A DNA stretch of 64,000 nt from Corynebacterium lactis (GTDB lineage: Bacteria; Actinomycetota; Actinomycetes; Mycobacteriales; Mycobacteriaceae), in contig NZ_ULHE01000002.1 of NCBI RefSeq assembly GCF_900519355.1, positions 390,020 through 454,019 of the forward strand, given 5' to 3'. Position 1 is the first letter of the stretch. The number at the start of each line of letters is the position of its first letter. The notes under the pieces were generated by a model, which was given only the letters and a program-made list of their open reading frames with translations, was not told the DNA's origin and ran no database searches. The position numbers and the translations under genes were made by a program. Of the stretch, positions 54,723 to 62,259 are shown piece after piece.

Positions 54723-55316
54723 CTAGATGAAGTCGCCGTCGCCCTGGACGTAGTTTGCCGGGTCGAACAGCGCCTTGTGCTCGCTGGGCTTGGCCGGGCG
54801 AGCCTTGCCGGGGATGCCGACCACGATGGAGTCCGGCGGGCAGTCCCGTGTCACGACCGAGTTCGCGCCGACCGAGGAGCCCGCGCCAATGGTGATGGGG
54901 CCGAGCACCTTGGCGCCCGCGCCGATGGTCACGTTGTCCCCGAGCGTCGGGTGGCGCTTGACCTTCTCCAGCGAGCGCCCGCCCAGGGTGACCCCGTGGT
55001 AGAGCATGCAGCCGTCGCCGATCTCGGCGGTCTCGCCGATGACGACGCCCATGCCGTGGTCGATGAAGAAGCGCCGGCCAATAGTGGCGCCGGGGTGGAT
55101 CTCAATTCCGGTCAGCGCTCGCGCAATCTGGGAGAGCACACGAGCGACGCCCTTGGCCATGCCCCCGCGCAGCCACAGGCGGTGCGAGAGCCGGTGAATC
55201 CAGATGGCGTGCAGGCCCGAGTACACGATTGCGTTTTCGACGTCGCTGCGTGCTGCCGGGTCGTGCGCGCGGGCGTTGTCCAGATCCTCCTTGAGGATTC
55301 TGAAGAAGTCACTCAT
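54723..55316 (-). CDS. cysE: Serine O-acetyltransferase
   Basis: A 197-residue enzyme that makes O-acetylserine from serine and acetyl-CoA for CysK. The N-terminal helical part includes [14 protein letters not shown]. The hexapeptide-repeat helix begins [28 protein letters not shown], with catalytic His and Asp in IDHGMG, and continues [12 protein letters not shown]. It follows cysK by about 100 bp, with a hairpin between them that may reduce its expression relative to cysK. The order cysK-cysE is usual in corynebacteria. Confidence 0.96.
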   Translation of the reverse strand: MSDFFRILKEDLDNARAHDPAARSDVENAIVYSGLHAIWIHRLSHRLWLRGGMAKGVARVLSQIARALTGIEIHPGATIGRRFFIDHGMGVVIGETAEIGDGCMLYHGVTLGGRSLEKVKRHPTLGDNVTIGAGAKVLGPITIGAGSSVGANSVVTRDCPPDSIVVGIPGKARPAKPSEHKALFDPANYVQGDGDFI

Positions 55317-55356
55317 GGGTGTTAATCCTAGCCGGTGGGGCGAGTAGGGGAGACGA

Positions 55357-55398
55357 AAACCCGCTAGCGGGCGCAGCAGTGTCCGCGCTAGCGGGTTT
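55357..55398 (-). terminator. Hairpin between cysK and cysE
   Basis: AAACCCGCTAGCG (55357-55369) pairs exactly with CGCTAGCGGGTTT (55386-55398). On the minus strand it lies 16 bases after the cysK stop and is followed by only a few T's, so it may be a partial terminator lowering cysE expression. Confidence 0.7.
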
Positions 55399-55414
55399 GA
55401 CGGAACTATCCAGG

Positions 55415-56347
55415 CTAGTCGCGCAGGTCTTCGTACAGGACGGAGGAGACGTAGCGCTCACCGAAGTCCGGAACGACGACGACGATGTTCTTGCCCTCGG
55501 CCTCCGGGCGTGCGGCGACCTCCAGGGCGGCCTTGATGTTGGCGCCGGCGGAGATGCCACCGAGGATTCCTTCGAGGCGGGCGACCTCGCGGGAGGTGCT
55601 AATTGCGTCCTCGTTGGTGACGTCGATGACCTCGTCGAGGATGTCCTGGTCGAGAATTTCCGGGATAAAGTTTGCGCCGAGGCCCTGAATCTTGTGCGGG
55701 CCAGCGGTGCCCTCGGTCAGCAGCGGGGAGGACTTCGGCTCGACGGCGACCAGCTTGATGTCCGCGTTGTGCTTCTTCAGCGCCCGGCCGGTGCCGGTGA
55801 TGGTGCCGCCGGTGCCGACGCCGGCGACGAAGTAGTCGACCTTGCCGTCGGTAGCTTCCCAGATCTCCTCGCCGGTGGTGGCCTCGTGGATGGCCGGGTT
55901 GGCGGAGTTAGCGAACTGGGAGGCCAGGATTGCGTTGTCGGTGTTAGCGACAATCTCGTTGGCCTTGTCGACGGCGCCGCGCATGCCGTCGGCACCCGGG
56001 GTGAGCACGAGCTCGGCGCCGAACGCGCGCAGGACCACGCGGCGCTCCTGGCTCATGGTGTCCGGCATGGTGAGGATGACCTTGTAACCGCGGGCGGCGC
56101 CGACCATGGCCAGCGCGATGCCAGTGTTGCCGGAGGTGCCCTCGACGATGGTGCCGCCCGGCTTCAGCTCGCCGGAGCGCTCGGCTGCGTCAATAATCGC
56201 CTTGCCAATGCGGTCCTTGACCGAGTTGGCCGGGTTGTAGAACTCGAGCTTGGCGATAACGTTGCCCGGCAGGCCCTCCGAAATGCGGTTGAGCTTCACC
56301 AGCGGGGTATTGCCCACGAGCTCGGTGACGTCATTGTAAATGGTCAT
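55415..56347 (-). CDS. cysK: Cysteine synthase (O-acetylserine sulfhydrylase)
   Basis: A 310-residue PLP enzyme making cysteine from O-acetylserine and sulfide. [17 protein letters not shown] carries the PLP Lys near residue 43, [19 protein letters not shown] the substrate loop, [18 protein letters not shown] the phosphate-binding glycine loop, and [15 protein letters not shown] the C-terminal Ser. It starts at ATG 56347 after AGGACG. The end [13 protein letters not shown] differs from the acidic CysE-binding tails but keeps an acidic character. An McbR-type operator lies upstream. Confidence 0.97.
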   Translation of the reverse strand: MTIYNDVTELVGNTPLVKLNRISEGLPGNVIAKLEFYNPANSVKDRIGKAIIDAAERSGELKPGGTIVEGTSGNTGIALAMVGAARGYKVILTMPDTMSQERRVVLRAFGAELVLTPGADGMRGAVDKANEIVANTDNAILASQFANSANPAIHEATTGEEIWEATDGKVDYFVAGVGTGGTITGTGRALKKHNADIKLVAVEPKSSPLLTEGTAGPHKIQGLGANFIPEILDQDILDEVIDVTNEDAISTSREVARLEGILGGISAGANIKAALEVAARPEAEGKNIVVVVPDFGERYVSSVLYEDLRD

Positions 56348-56435
56348 TTCGTCCTATCCATTCCGAAAATCACAAAGGATTTCCCAATTAGTTCGTTGTT
56401 CGTCACGTAGTGTACGCGCTTGTTTTCAAAAAGTA

Positions 56436-56451
56436 CAGACCAGTTAGTCTA
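56436..56451. promoter_or_regulatory. McbR-type operator upstream of cysK
   Basis: CAGAC-CAGTTA-GTCTA matches 9 of 10 defined positions of the McbR operator TAGAC-N6-GTCTA known from C. glutamicum. It lies about 90 bp upstream of cysK, and TACACT (minus strand, 56414-56409) is a possible -10. McbR represses methionine and cysteine genes, cysK among them. Confidence 0.75.
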
Positions 56452-56644
56452 TTTTTGTGTGACGTGTCCAATAACGCGCCAGCGGGCCGAGAATATTCCC
56501 CCCTTGGTGTGGCTCATTGTAGGCCCCGTAGCGGCCCTCATTGTGGTCGAGCATCCCGGCCGTCGGAGCTCGAATTTTCATAGTTGTGCATCCATATGAG
56601 GGTAAGAAGCGTTCAAAATTGTTCGTACCCATTAACATTGGATC

Positions 56645-56902
56645 TGATTCGCAGTTAACGGGAATGCTTTGCAAGTAGGCAGCGGCCCTCGCCACTGTGA
56701 TCGAGTGCGATGCCAGGGCGCCACCAGCACTGCTGGTCAGCAGCTTTGGTAATCGCCGCGGTGCACACAAGAGTCACTCGGCAACCGGCCCGGGGAAGGC
56801 GTGCGTCGCCCGGTGTTGGAGGCTTGCCATTTCTGGCCGATTGCAGGCCCGTTGCAGCCCTCCGCCACCGACTCGTCAGCCAGGAGACCGAGCGGCGAAT
56901 CA
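56645..56902 (+). ncRNA. Cobalamin riboswitch upstream of cbiM
   Basis: The core GCCACTGTGA is at 56691-56700. The B12 box GTCAGCCAGGAGACCGAGCG is at 56875-56894. The closing P1 stem pairs TGATTCGC (56645-56652) with GCGAATCA (56895-56902). The element lies 77 bp before cbiM, with a possible promoter TTCAAA...TAACAT at 56612-56638. Adenosylcobalamin binding should turn off cbiMNQO. Confidence 0.88.
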
Positions 56903-56978
56903 TCTGCTCCGCATAAGCGGGGTGGTAATCGAGTGATGCCGTCGAGGTGGGCGGCGTCGTAGAAAGAATCGAAAAATC

Positions 56979-57728
56979 ATGCATATTGCAGAGGGCTTCC
57001 TCCCCGTCACTCATTGCATCGGCTGGGCCGTCGCGTCCGCGCCGTTCGTCGTCCACGGCGCCATGCAGGCTAAGCGCATCATGAAGGAGCACCCGGGCAG
57101 CGGCCTCCTTCTCGGTGCCGCCGGCGCCTTTACCTTTGTCCTGTCCGCCCTGAAGGTCCCCTCCGTCACCGGTTCGACCTCGCACCCGACGGGTACCGGG
57201 CTCGGAGCAGTGATCTTCAAACCGCCGGTGATGGCCATCCTCGGCACCATCGTCCTGCTGTTCCAGGCGATTCTTCTCGCGCACGGCGGTATCACGACCC
57301 TCGGCGCCAACATCTTCTCCATGGCAATCGTCGGTCCGTGGGTCGGCTACGCGGGCTACGCGCTCACTCGCAAGCTCGGCGGTGGCCTCCTGCCGGCTGT
57401 CTTCGTCGCGGCCTTCCTCGCCGACCTGTCTACCTACGTCGTCACCTCGACCCAGCTCGCCCTGGCTCACCCGGCCGAGCCGGGCGGTTTCGCCGGCGCG
57501 TTCACGACCTTCATCGGCCTGTTCGCCGTGACCCAGATCCCGCTGGCCATCATCGAGGCCCTGGTCACCGTCATCATCGTCCGCACCCTGCTGGCCGTCG
57601 CTCACTCCGAGCTGGCCGATCTGGGTCTCTTCTCCCGCTTTACGACGAAGTCTTCCGCCCCCAGCGCGGACGACCGCGCAGGCGACGCCCCCGTTGCTGA
57701 GGCTTCCATGGCCGGAAGTGGCCGGTAG
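56979..57728 (+). CDS. cbiM: Cobalt ECF transporter S component CbiM
   Basis: A 249-residue membrane protein starting [16 protein letters not shown]. In CbiM/NikM proteins the N-terminal amine and His2 help bind Co2+ or Ni2+, and further His lie in the following helices. About seven helices are present (for example [19 protein letters not shown] and [18 protein letters not shown]). The polar tail after residue 215 is a normal variable end. Control by a cobalamin riboswitch and the presence of cbiN point to cobalt rather than nickel. It is the first gene of cbiMNQO. Confidence 0.95.
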   Translation: MHIAEGFLPVTHCIGWAVASAPFVVHGAMQAKRIMKEHPGSGLLLGAAGAFTFVLSALKVPSVTGSTSHPTGTGLGAVIFKPPVMAILGTIVLLFQAILLAHGGITTLGANIFSMAIVGPWVGYAGYALTRKLGGGLLPAVFVAAFLADLSTYVVTSTQLALAHPAEPGGFAGAFTTFIGLFAVTQIPLAIIEALVTVIIVRTLLAVAHSELADLGLFSRFTTKSSAPSADDRAGDAPVAEASMAGSGR

Positions 57729-57736
57729 CGGATAAG

Positions 57737-57748
57737 CGTCGGCAAGCG
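57737..57748 (+). repeat. Copy of the dispersed intergenic 13-mer
   Basis: CGTCGGCAAGCG lies in the 44-bp gap between cbiM and cbiN. It matches 12 of 13 bases of the element at 53627-53639. Confidence 0.5.
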
Positions 57749-57772
57749 AAAAAGAATTCAGAGGAGAGAAAA

Positions 57773-58177
57773 ATGGATAACCAGAACGCTACCCAGAACC
57801 AGCAGCCGCGGAAGAATTCCTGGCTTGTGACCGGGCTGCTCATCGCGGCGATTGCGGTCATTGCGATCTTCCCGATGTTCTTCAACTTCGGCGACCCCGC
57901 CTCGGAGGAGCAGTTCGGTGGCACCGACTCCATTGCGAGCGACGTCATCATGGAAAACGACCCGAACTACACCCCGTGGTTCGAGCCACTCGTCGGCGAG
58001 CTGCCGGGCGAGGTCGAGTCCGGCCTCTTCGCGCTGCAGGCAGGCCTCGGCGCAGGCGTCCTCGGCTACGCCATCGGTTTCTACCGTGGCAAGAACCGCT
58101 CGGGGAACTCCGGAAACAAGGCCGAAACCTCCGCTGCCAGCGTCGCCGGGGCGACCGGCGCAGCCTCGTCGAAGTAG
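57773..58177 (+). CDS. cbiN: Cobalt ECF transporter accessory protein CbiN
   Basis: A 134-residue protein with two membrane helices, about residues 16-40 (WLVTGLLIAAIAVIAIFPM) and 84-104 (LQAGLGAGVLGYAIGFYRG). Between them lies the conserved extracytoplasmic FGGTDSIASDVIMENDPNYTP-like loop with PWFEPLVGELPGEVESG near residue 62-80. CbiN is specific to cobalt systems and stimulates metal loading of CbiM. It has a Ser/Ala-rich tail. The gap to cbiM is 44 bp. Confidence 0.93.
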   Translation: MDNQNATQNQQPRKNSWLVTGLLIAAIAVIAIFPMFFNFGDPASEEQFGGTDSIASDVIMENDPNYTPWFEPLVGELPGEVESGLFALQAGLGAGVLGYAIGFYRGKNRSGNSGNKAETSAASVAGATGAASSK

Positions 58178-58206
58178 TAGCGACGGAGACGTTAAGGTAG
58201 CCGCAC

Positions 58207-58944
58207 ATGAATGCCCTTGAGGTTGCTGCATCGCGCAGCAAGTGGGCGCGGCGAAACGTGGGCGAGAAGACCCTCCTACTGGGCGGGCTTCTCGTCCTTG
58301 CCGTTTCTCTGCCGCCTATTCCATTTGCGCCAATTATTGGAGTGCTGGCCGTCGCGATTGCCGTGGTGGCAAGAGTCCCGCTGAAGCTCTACGCTGCGAT
58401 GGTTCTCGCTCCCGCAACTTTCGTCCTGGTCGGCGCCTTGCCACTGTTGGTGGCGCTCGACTCCAGCGGCTTTTCGCTGTCCCCGACGGGGCCGATGCGG
58501 ATGCTGGAGGTCGTGCTGCGCTCGGCGGCGGGTATTAGTTGCACGATGGCGTTCGCGCTGACGACGCCGCTGTCCGAGCTCTTGTCGTGGCTGAGCAAGC
58601 GCGGCATCCCGCGCTCCGTCACCTACCTGGCCGAGCTGATCTACCGCATGACGGGCGTGCTTATCGACTCTGCCCGGGCCATGGCGGACGCCCAGGCACG
58701 CAGGCTGGGCCATCTCAACCGCCGTTCGATGATGCGGGACACGGGTGGACAGGCCGCGGGCCTGTTCGTTATTGCCTTTTCTCGGGCCCGCAGGATGCAG
58801 CAGGGCATCGAGCTTCGCGCGGAGCCGGGGTCCATGCGGGTATTGGTCATCTCGAGGCCGCTTGACCCGCGCTTCGTATCCGTCTCTCTTGCGATTTTGG
58901 TTGCCTTGCTCGGAGCGTGGGCAGTAATGAAATGGGGAATGTAG
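58207..58944 (+). CDS. cbiQ: Cobalt ECF transporter T component CbiQ
   Basis: A 245-residue energy-coupling membrane protein. About five helices, with coupling-helix signatures such as GVLIDSARAMADAQARRLGH near residue 150-168 and FSRARRMQQGIELRA near 192 (A-R-x-x-x-x-A-x-x-x-R-G type), contact CbiO. TAAGGT lies eight bases before the ATG, so an internal leaderless start may supplement the riboswitch-controlled transcript. The gap to cbiN is 29 bp. Confidence 0.92.
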   Translation: MNALEVAASRSKWARRNVGEKTLLLGGLLVLAVSLPPIPFAPIIGVLAVAIAVVARVPLKLYAAMVLAPATFVLVGALPLLVALDSSGFSLSPTGPMRMLEVVLRSAAGISCTMAFALTTPLSELLSWLSKRGIPRSVTYLAELIYRMTGVLIDSARAMADAQARRLGHLNRRSMMRDTGGQAAGLFVIAFSRARRMQQGIELRAEPGSMRVLVISRPLDPRFVSVSLAILVALLGAWAVMKWGM

Positions 58945-58946
58945 CA

Positions 58947-59801
58947 ATGGGTTCACTTGAGAATCACATGAATAACCGGGGCGGTCGCAGTGTCGGCAGC
59001 CACGATGGCGCTGTGTCGTCCATCGTGTCGGCCCGCGGTATCACCTACTCCTACGACCATCTGCAGGTCCTGACGTCCGCGGACATTACAATCGCGCCTG
59101 GGGAGCGGATGGCCCTGCTCGGAGCCAACGGCTCTGGCAAGTCAACTCTGCTGAGAATCCTGGCCGGGTCCCTCGAACCCAGTGGCGGCTCGATTCAACT
59201 CGACGGGCAGCCCTACGCGTACACCCGCGATGGCCGCAACGCCGTGCGACGGAACATTCAAATGGTGACGCAGGACCCGGACGAGCAAATTTTCGCCGCC
59301 AGCGTCTTCAGCGACGTCTCCTTCGGCCCTGTGAACATGGGGCTGGAGGACGACGAGGTCGTCGAACGCGTGCACCACGCCCTCGAGCTCGCCGAAATCT
59401 CTAACCTGGCTGAGCGCGTCCCGCACCAGCTCTCCTACGGGCAGCGCAAGCGCGTAGCGCTGGCAGGTGCGCTGGCCATGCGTCCGCGAGTTCTGCTTCT
59501 CGACGAGCCCTCCGCCGGCCTGGATCCGCAGGCAACGAGGCAGCTCTTGAAGACTCTTGAGCAGTTTCACCAGGATGGCACTGCTGTTGTGGTGGCAACT
59601 CACGACATCGATTTCGCCTGGAACTTCTGCGAGCGGGCCGCCGTTTTGGCGGATGGGCGTTTGAGCGTCGATGCTAAGGAAAAAATCTTGTCCGACGCGG
59701 AGTTGTTGTCTGGAGCTCGTCTTGCTCTGCCGTGGGCGCCGCTGGTGTCGAGGGCGCTGGGAATGCCGGTTTCCTACCCAGAAGACTTGCTGGGAGAGTA
59801 G
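58947..59801 (+). CDS. cbiO: Cobalt ECF transporter ATPase CbiO
   Basis: A 284-residue ATPase. I chose ATG 58947, two bases after the cbiQ stop. GTG 58917, overlapping cbiQ, is possible. Walker A is LGANGSGKST, the Q-loop VTQDPDEQIF, the signature LSYGQRKRVALAGAL, Walker B VLLLDEPSAGLDP and the switch His is in VVATHDIDF. QDPDEQIF after the Q-loop marks the CbiO/EcfA group. It powers cobalt uptake. The operon ends at the short terminator at 59815. Confidence 0.95.
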   Translation: MGSLENHMNNRGGRSVGSHDGAVSSIVSARGITYSYDHLQVLTSADITIAPGERMALLGANGSGKSTLLRILAGSLEPSGGSIQLDGQPYAYTRDGRNAVRRNIQMVTQDPDEQIFAASVFSDVSFGPVNMGLEDDEVVERVHHALELAEISNLAERVPHQLSYGQRKRVALAGALAMRPRVLLLDEPSAGLDPQATRQLLKTLEQFHQDGTAVVVATHDIDFAWNFCERAAVLADGRLSVDAKEKILSDAELLSGARLALPWAPLVSRALGMPVSYPEDLLGE

Positions 59802-59814
59802 GCGCGATAGGAGG

Positions 59815-59837
59815 GCTCTCGCGGTGTAAGCGAGAGC
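59815..59837 (+). terminator. Terminator of cbiMNQO
   Basis: GCTCTCGC (59815) and GCGAGAGC (59830-59837) form an 8-bp stem with a 7-base loop, 13 bases after the cbiO stop. The T-tract is poor. Confidence 0.65.
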
Positions 59838-59855
59838 GCAAGTAAGTACGAGAAA

Positions 59856-59943
59856 GCCCGCGGGCAGGCGCGAACGCCCCTGAAAAGCTGGCAGAGCTGT
59901 CGCATTTCTCCGCCTGAATTTCACGTCACGCCTGTCCGCGGGC
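59856..59943 (-). terminator. Terminator following the minus-strand cobalamin riboswitch
   Basis: On the minus strand GCCCGCGGACAGGCG (59943-59929) pairs with CGCCTGCCCGCGGGC (59870-59856), 14 of 15 matched, followed by TTTCT. It lies about 30 bases after the riboswitch. It could be the riboswitch's intrinsic terminator. Confidence 0.7.
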
Positions 59944-59974
59944 GATCTCAGTGGCCGGGCTCGAAGTGCCTCGG

Positions 59975-60185
59975 CGCATCAGGCAGGTATTCGGACTTCC
60001 TGGCGTTGCAATCGCTCGAGGGGATGACGACTGCCAGCTTTAGTGCTTTTTGTGGCAGAACCTCGATAGATGCGTTCCTACTTTTCGCCGCTTCCCAGTC
60101 GTATGAGCGAGCCAGTGCGTGAGGCGAATTTCGTTCCAGATTACCGCTGCGGGACAGTTCCGGATTCTCACCGGATTCCCTCTTG
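59975..60185 (-). ncRNA. Second cobalamin riboswitch, antisense to the cbi operon direction
   Basis: On the minus strand from 60180 it reads GGGAATCCGGTGAGAATCC and then GGAACTGTCCCGCAGCGGTAA, the conserved 5' core. A CACTGG/GACTGGGAAGCGGC peripheral region follows, and the 3' core AAGTCCGAATACCTGCCTG lies near 59998-59980. Every landmark of the actinobacterial cobalamin riboswitch is in the right order. Nothing codable lies downstream on this strand: transcription would meet the terminator at 59856 and then the antisense of cbiO. The next minus-strand gene is cysK, 3.6 kb away. Confidence 0.85.
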
Positions 60186-60192
60186 CGTCTAG

Positions 60193-60253
60193 CGCATAAA
60201 ATTCCCCCGGGCGGTGCGTGGAGGACGCTGCCCAGAGGTTTTATGCGATAAAA
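60193..60253. repeat. AT-rich inverted repeats at the start of the antisense riboswitch transcript
   Basis: CGCATAAAA (60193-60201) and TTTTATGCG (60239-60247) are exact inverted repeats. TTTTAT-GCG-ATAAAA (60239-60253) is a second palindrome sharing one arm. They flank the presumed promoter or 5' end of the minus-strand riboswitch and may be regulator sites. Confidence 0.4.
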
Positions 60254-60670
60254 CCTGTTGCGAGAAATGAGAATACTTCAACGGCTTGAAAAGTGGAATA
60301 GTGCCTGGGGTGGTGGCCCGATTCGGGGGTAGATTGTGGCGTCCTGGGGCACATGGGGGAGGGTGTTGGGGAATGAAACAGGCCCCGGGTTGGCGTACCG
60401 CACCCGGCTTTTATGGGGCGCTTCGGGTGTGAATTCTGTCGCGCACGATCGCTAATACTTTACGCACTTGAAGAGAAACCTGTCTGTTTCCTAAGATTAT
60501 GTGACAGATGCCTTAATGCAGGTGTACCCGTTCGGAGGGTAGTATCTGCTTTGTACAAATATTCAGCCCCGAACGGGTCACTGCCCGCTCGTAGTTGAAG
60601 AGGCGGTTAACGAGGCTTTAGTGCTCAAGCGGGAATAGAGCCTCACACCCTTGACGCAGGAGGATGCTAG
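60254..60670. other. Intergenic region upstream of ramA
   Basis: These 417 bases hold no gene I would support. The 61-codon frame 60413-60598 lacks a ribosome site and coding bias. The region must hold the ramA promoter and presumably the promoter of the minus-strand riboswitch. G-rich tracts (GGGGTAG, GGGGAATG) resemble the short GGGG-type sites reported for RamA itself, but are too short to assign. Confidence 0.4.
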
Positions 60671-61507
60671 ATGGACCCCCACCGCATTCTGGACGATGCT
60701 GAAGTAATCAAGTCGTCCCTAGTGGCTCTCAAGAATGCGACTGGAATTCCGGTCACGCTGTACGCCGAGGTCACCGATAGCGGGAAGATGCAGATCAGCC
60801 ACTGGGTGGGCCTGCGCACTCCGGCTCTCCAGAACCTCACCATCGAGTCCGGCGCGGGCGTTGGAGGCCGCGTCCTGGCAACTCGTCGCCCGGTCGGCGT
60901 GAGCGATTATCTCCGCGCAAAGGTCATCACGCACGAGTATGACGACAAGATTCGCGACGAGGGCCTGCACTCCCTGGTCGCCGTCCCTGTCATCGTCTCC
61001 CGCCTGGTCCGCGGCGTCCTCTACGGTGGCGTGCACTCCTCGGTGCGTCTCGGGGATAAGGTCCTCGAGGAGGTCACCATGACCGCCCGCTGCCTGGAGC
61101 AGGATCTCGCTGTTGTCGACGCCTGCCGCAATATGGACCGCACCGGCGGTGGCAAGGGTGGCCGCATCATGAACGGCGCCGAGTGGGAGCAGGTTCGCTC
61201 CACGCACTCCAAGCTGCGCATGCTGGCAAACCGCGTCGACGACGAGAAGCTCCGCCAGGAACTCGAAGTCCTCTGTGACCAGATGGTCACCCCGGTCCGC
61301 GTCAAGCAGACCACGAAGCTCTCCGCCCGCGAGCTCGACGTGCTGGCTTGCGTCGCCCTCGGCCACACCAACGTCGAGGCCGCCGAGGAGATGGGTATCG
61401 GCGCCGAGACCGTCAAGTCCTACCTGCGTTCCGTCATGCGCAAGCTGGGCGCGCACACTCGTTACGAGGCCGTCAACGCCGCTCGCCGCATCGGCGCACT
61501 GCCGTGA
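60671..61507 (+). CDS. ramA: LuxR-family regulator RamA (GAF plus LuxR HTH)
   Basis: A 278-residue protein. AGGAGG lies seven bases before ATG 60671. Residues about 10-155 are GAF-like (VTLYAEVTDSGKMQISHWVG, SGAGVGGRVLATRRPVGVSD, LHSLVAVPVIVSRLVRGVLYGG). A helical linker leads to a LuxR-type helix-turn-helix at about 215-275 (KLSARELDVLACVALGHTN, VEAAEEMGIGAETVKSYLRS). This domain order matches RamA, the C. glutamicum global regulator of acetate and carbon metabolism. The neighbours (adenosyltransferase, murA, cysK/cysE nearby) fit the ramA locus as I remember it. Confidence 0.88.
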   Translation: MDPHRILDDAEVIKSSLVALKNATGIPVTLYAEVTDSGKMQISHWVGLRTPALQNLTIESGAGVGGRVLATRRPVGVSDYLRAKVITHEYDDKIRDEGLHSLVAVPVIVSRLVRGVLYGGVHSSVRLGDKVLEEVTMTARCLEQDLAVVDACRNMDRTGGGKGGRIMNGAEWEQVRSTHSKLRMLANRVDDEKLRQELEVLCDQMVTPVRVKQTTKLSARELDVLACVALGHTNVEAAEEMGIGAETVKSYLRSVMRKLGAHTRYEAVNAARRIGALP

Positions 61508-61510
61508 TCC

Positions 61511-61562
61511 CCGCTTGTCGACGGCCATACGGGCCCGCCGGGCAATAGCCGTCGGCAAGCGG
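61511..61562. terminator. Hairpin between convergent ramA and adenosyltransferase genes
   Basis: CCGCTTGTCGACGGC (61511-61525) pairs with GCCGTCGGCAAGCGG (61548-61562), 14 of 15. It lies between two converging genes and so probably terminates both. Its arms are the same 13-mer found alone at 50469, 53627 and 57737. Confidence 0.7.
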
Positions 61563-61573
61563 TGGCGAGAATT

Positions 61574-62212
61574 CTAGGAAGCGTCGGGCTTTTTGTGGCC
61601 CCGGCGCTTCTTCGCATTTAGAACGGCTTCGCGCTCGGCGGTGCGCTGCCCGCCGGGAACCCACTTGACGTCGTTGCCCTCGTTGGTGACGCGGGAGAGG
61701 ATGAAGAGCAGGTCCGACAGGCGGTTCAAGTACTTCGCGGGCAGCACGGAGGTGGTGTCCGGGAACTGTCGGACCGCAGTCCATGCGGAGCGCTCGGCGC
61801 GGCGAGTGATGACGCGTGCGGTGTGTAGCAGTGCTGCGGCCGGGGTGCCACCGGGAAGGATGAACGAGTCCAGCTTCGGCAGGTCCTCGTTGAACTCGTC
61901 GCACCAGTTCTCAAGTTGCTCGATGTATTCGGGCTCGATGCGCAGGGGCGGGTACTTGGGATTTTCCTCGATGGGGGTCGCGAGGTCCGCTCCCGCGTCG
62001 AAGAGATCGTTTTGGATGTGGCGCAGGACCGCTGAGACGTCGTCGGAAAGCGTGCCGAGCGACAGCGCCTGGCCGATGGCGGCGTTGGCCTCCTCGCAGT
62101 TGGCGTAGGCGACGAGGCGGGCGTCGTCCTTGGGGACTCGGCTGAAGTCGGAGAGGCCGGTCGTGCCGTCGTCGCCGGTCCGGGTGTAAATGCGGGTCAG
62201 GTGAACGCTCAT
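61574..62212 (-). CDS. Cob(I)alamin adenosyltransferase, PduO type
   Basis: A 212-residue protein from ATG 62212. The longer frame to 62362 overlaps murA and is rejected. RIYTRTGDDGTTGLSDFSRV near residue 6-25 is the ATP-binding start, FILPGGTPAAALLHTARVI and TRRAERSAW near 130-150 hold the conserved Arg/Glu, and KYLNRLSDLLFILSR follows. It transfers adenosyl from ATP to cob(I)alamin, making the coenzyme that the riboswitches sense. It lies with B12-linked bluB and cbiMNQO in this window. It is divergent from murA and convergent with ramA. Confidence 0.93.
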   Translation of the reverse strand: MSVHLTRIYTRTGDDGTTGLSDFSRVPKDDARLVAYANCEEANAAIGQALSLGTLSDDVSAVLRHIQNDLFDAGADLATPIEENPKYPPLRIEPEYIEQLENWCDEFNEDLPKLDSFILPGGTPAAALLHTARVITRRAERSAWTAVRQFPDTTSVLPAKYLNRLSDLLFILSRVTNEGNDVKWVPGGQRTAEREAVLNAKKRRGHKKPDAS

Positions 62213-62259
62213 AATCTCAAGCCTAAGCACATTGGGCTGAAATATGGTTTTCTGGGGGA

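Noticed and set aside
59762..59905. Short minus-strand frame starting ATG 59904 (MRQLCQLFRG) after the riboswitch, preceded by GGAG
   Set aside because: The GGAG is only two bases from the ATG, the frame runs through the terminator stem, and the product has no recognisable feature. It remains possible as a leader peptide but is unsupported.
59142..59924. 260-codon minus-strand frame directly after the antisense cobalamin riboswitch
   Set aside because: It is the antisense of cbiO, has no family motifs and has arginine- and glutamine-rich text typical of a shadow frame. It is not a credible riboswitch-controlled gene.
60413..60598. 61-codon plus-strand frame upstream of ramA with several Cys
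   Set aside because: The Cys pairs hint at a zinc finger, but there is no ribosome site, no promoter pattern at the start and no codon bias.
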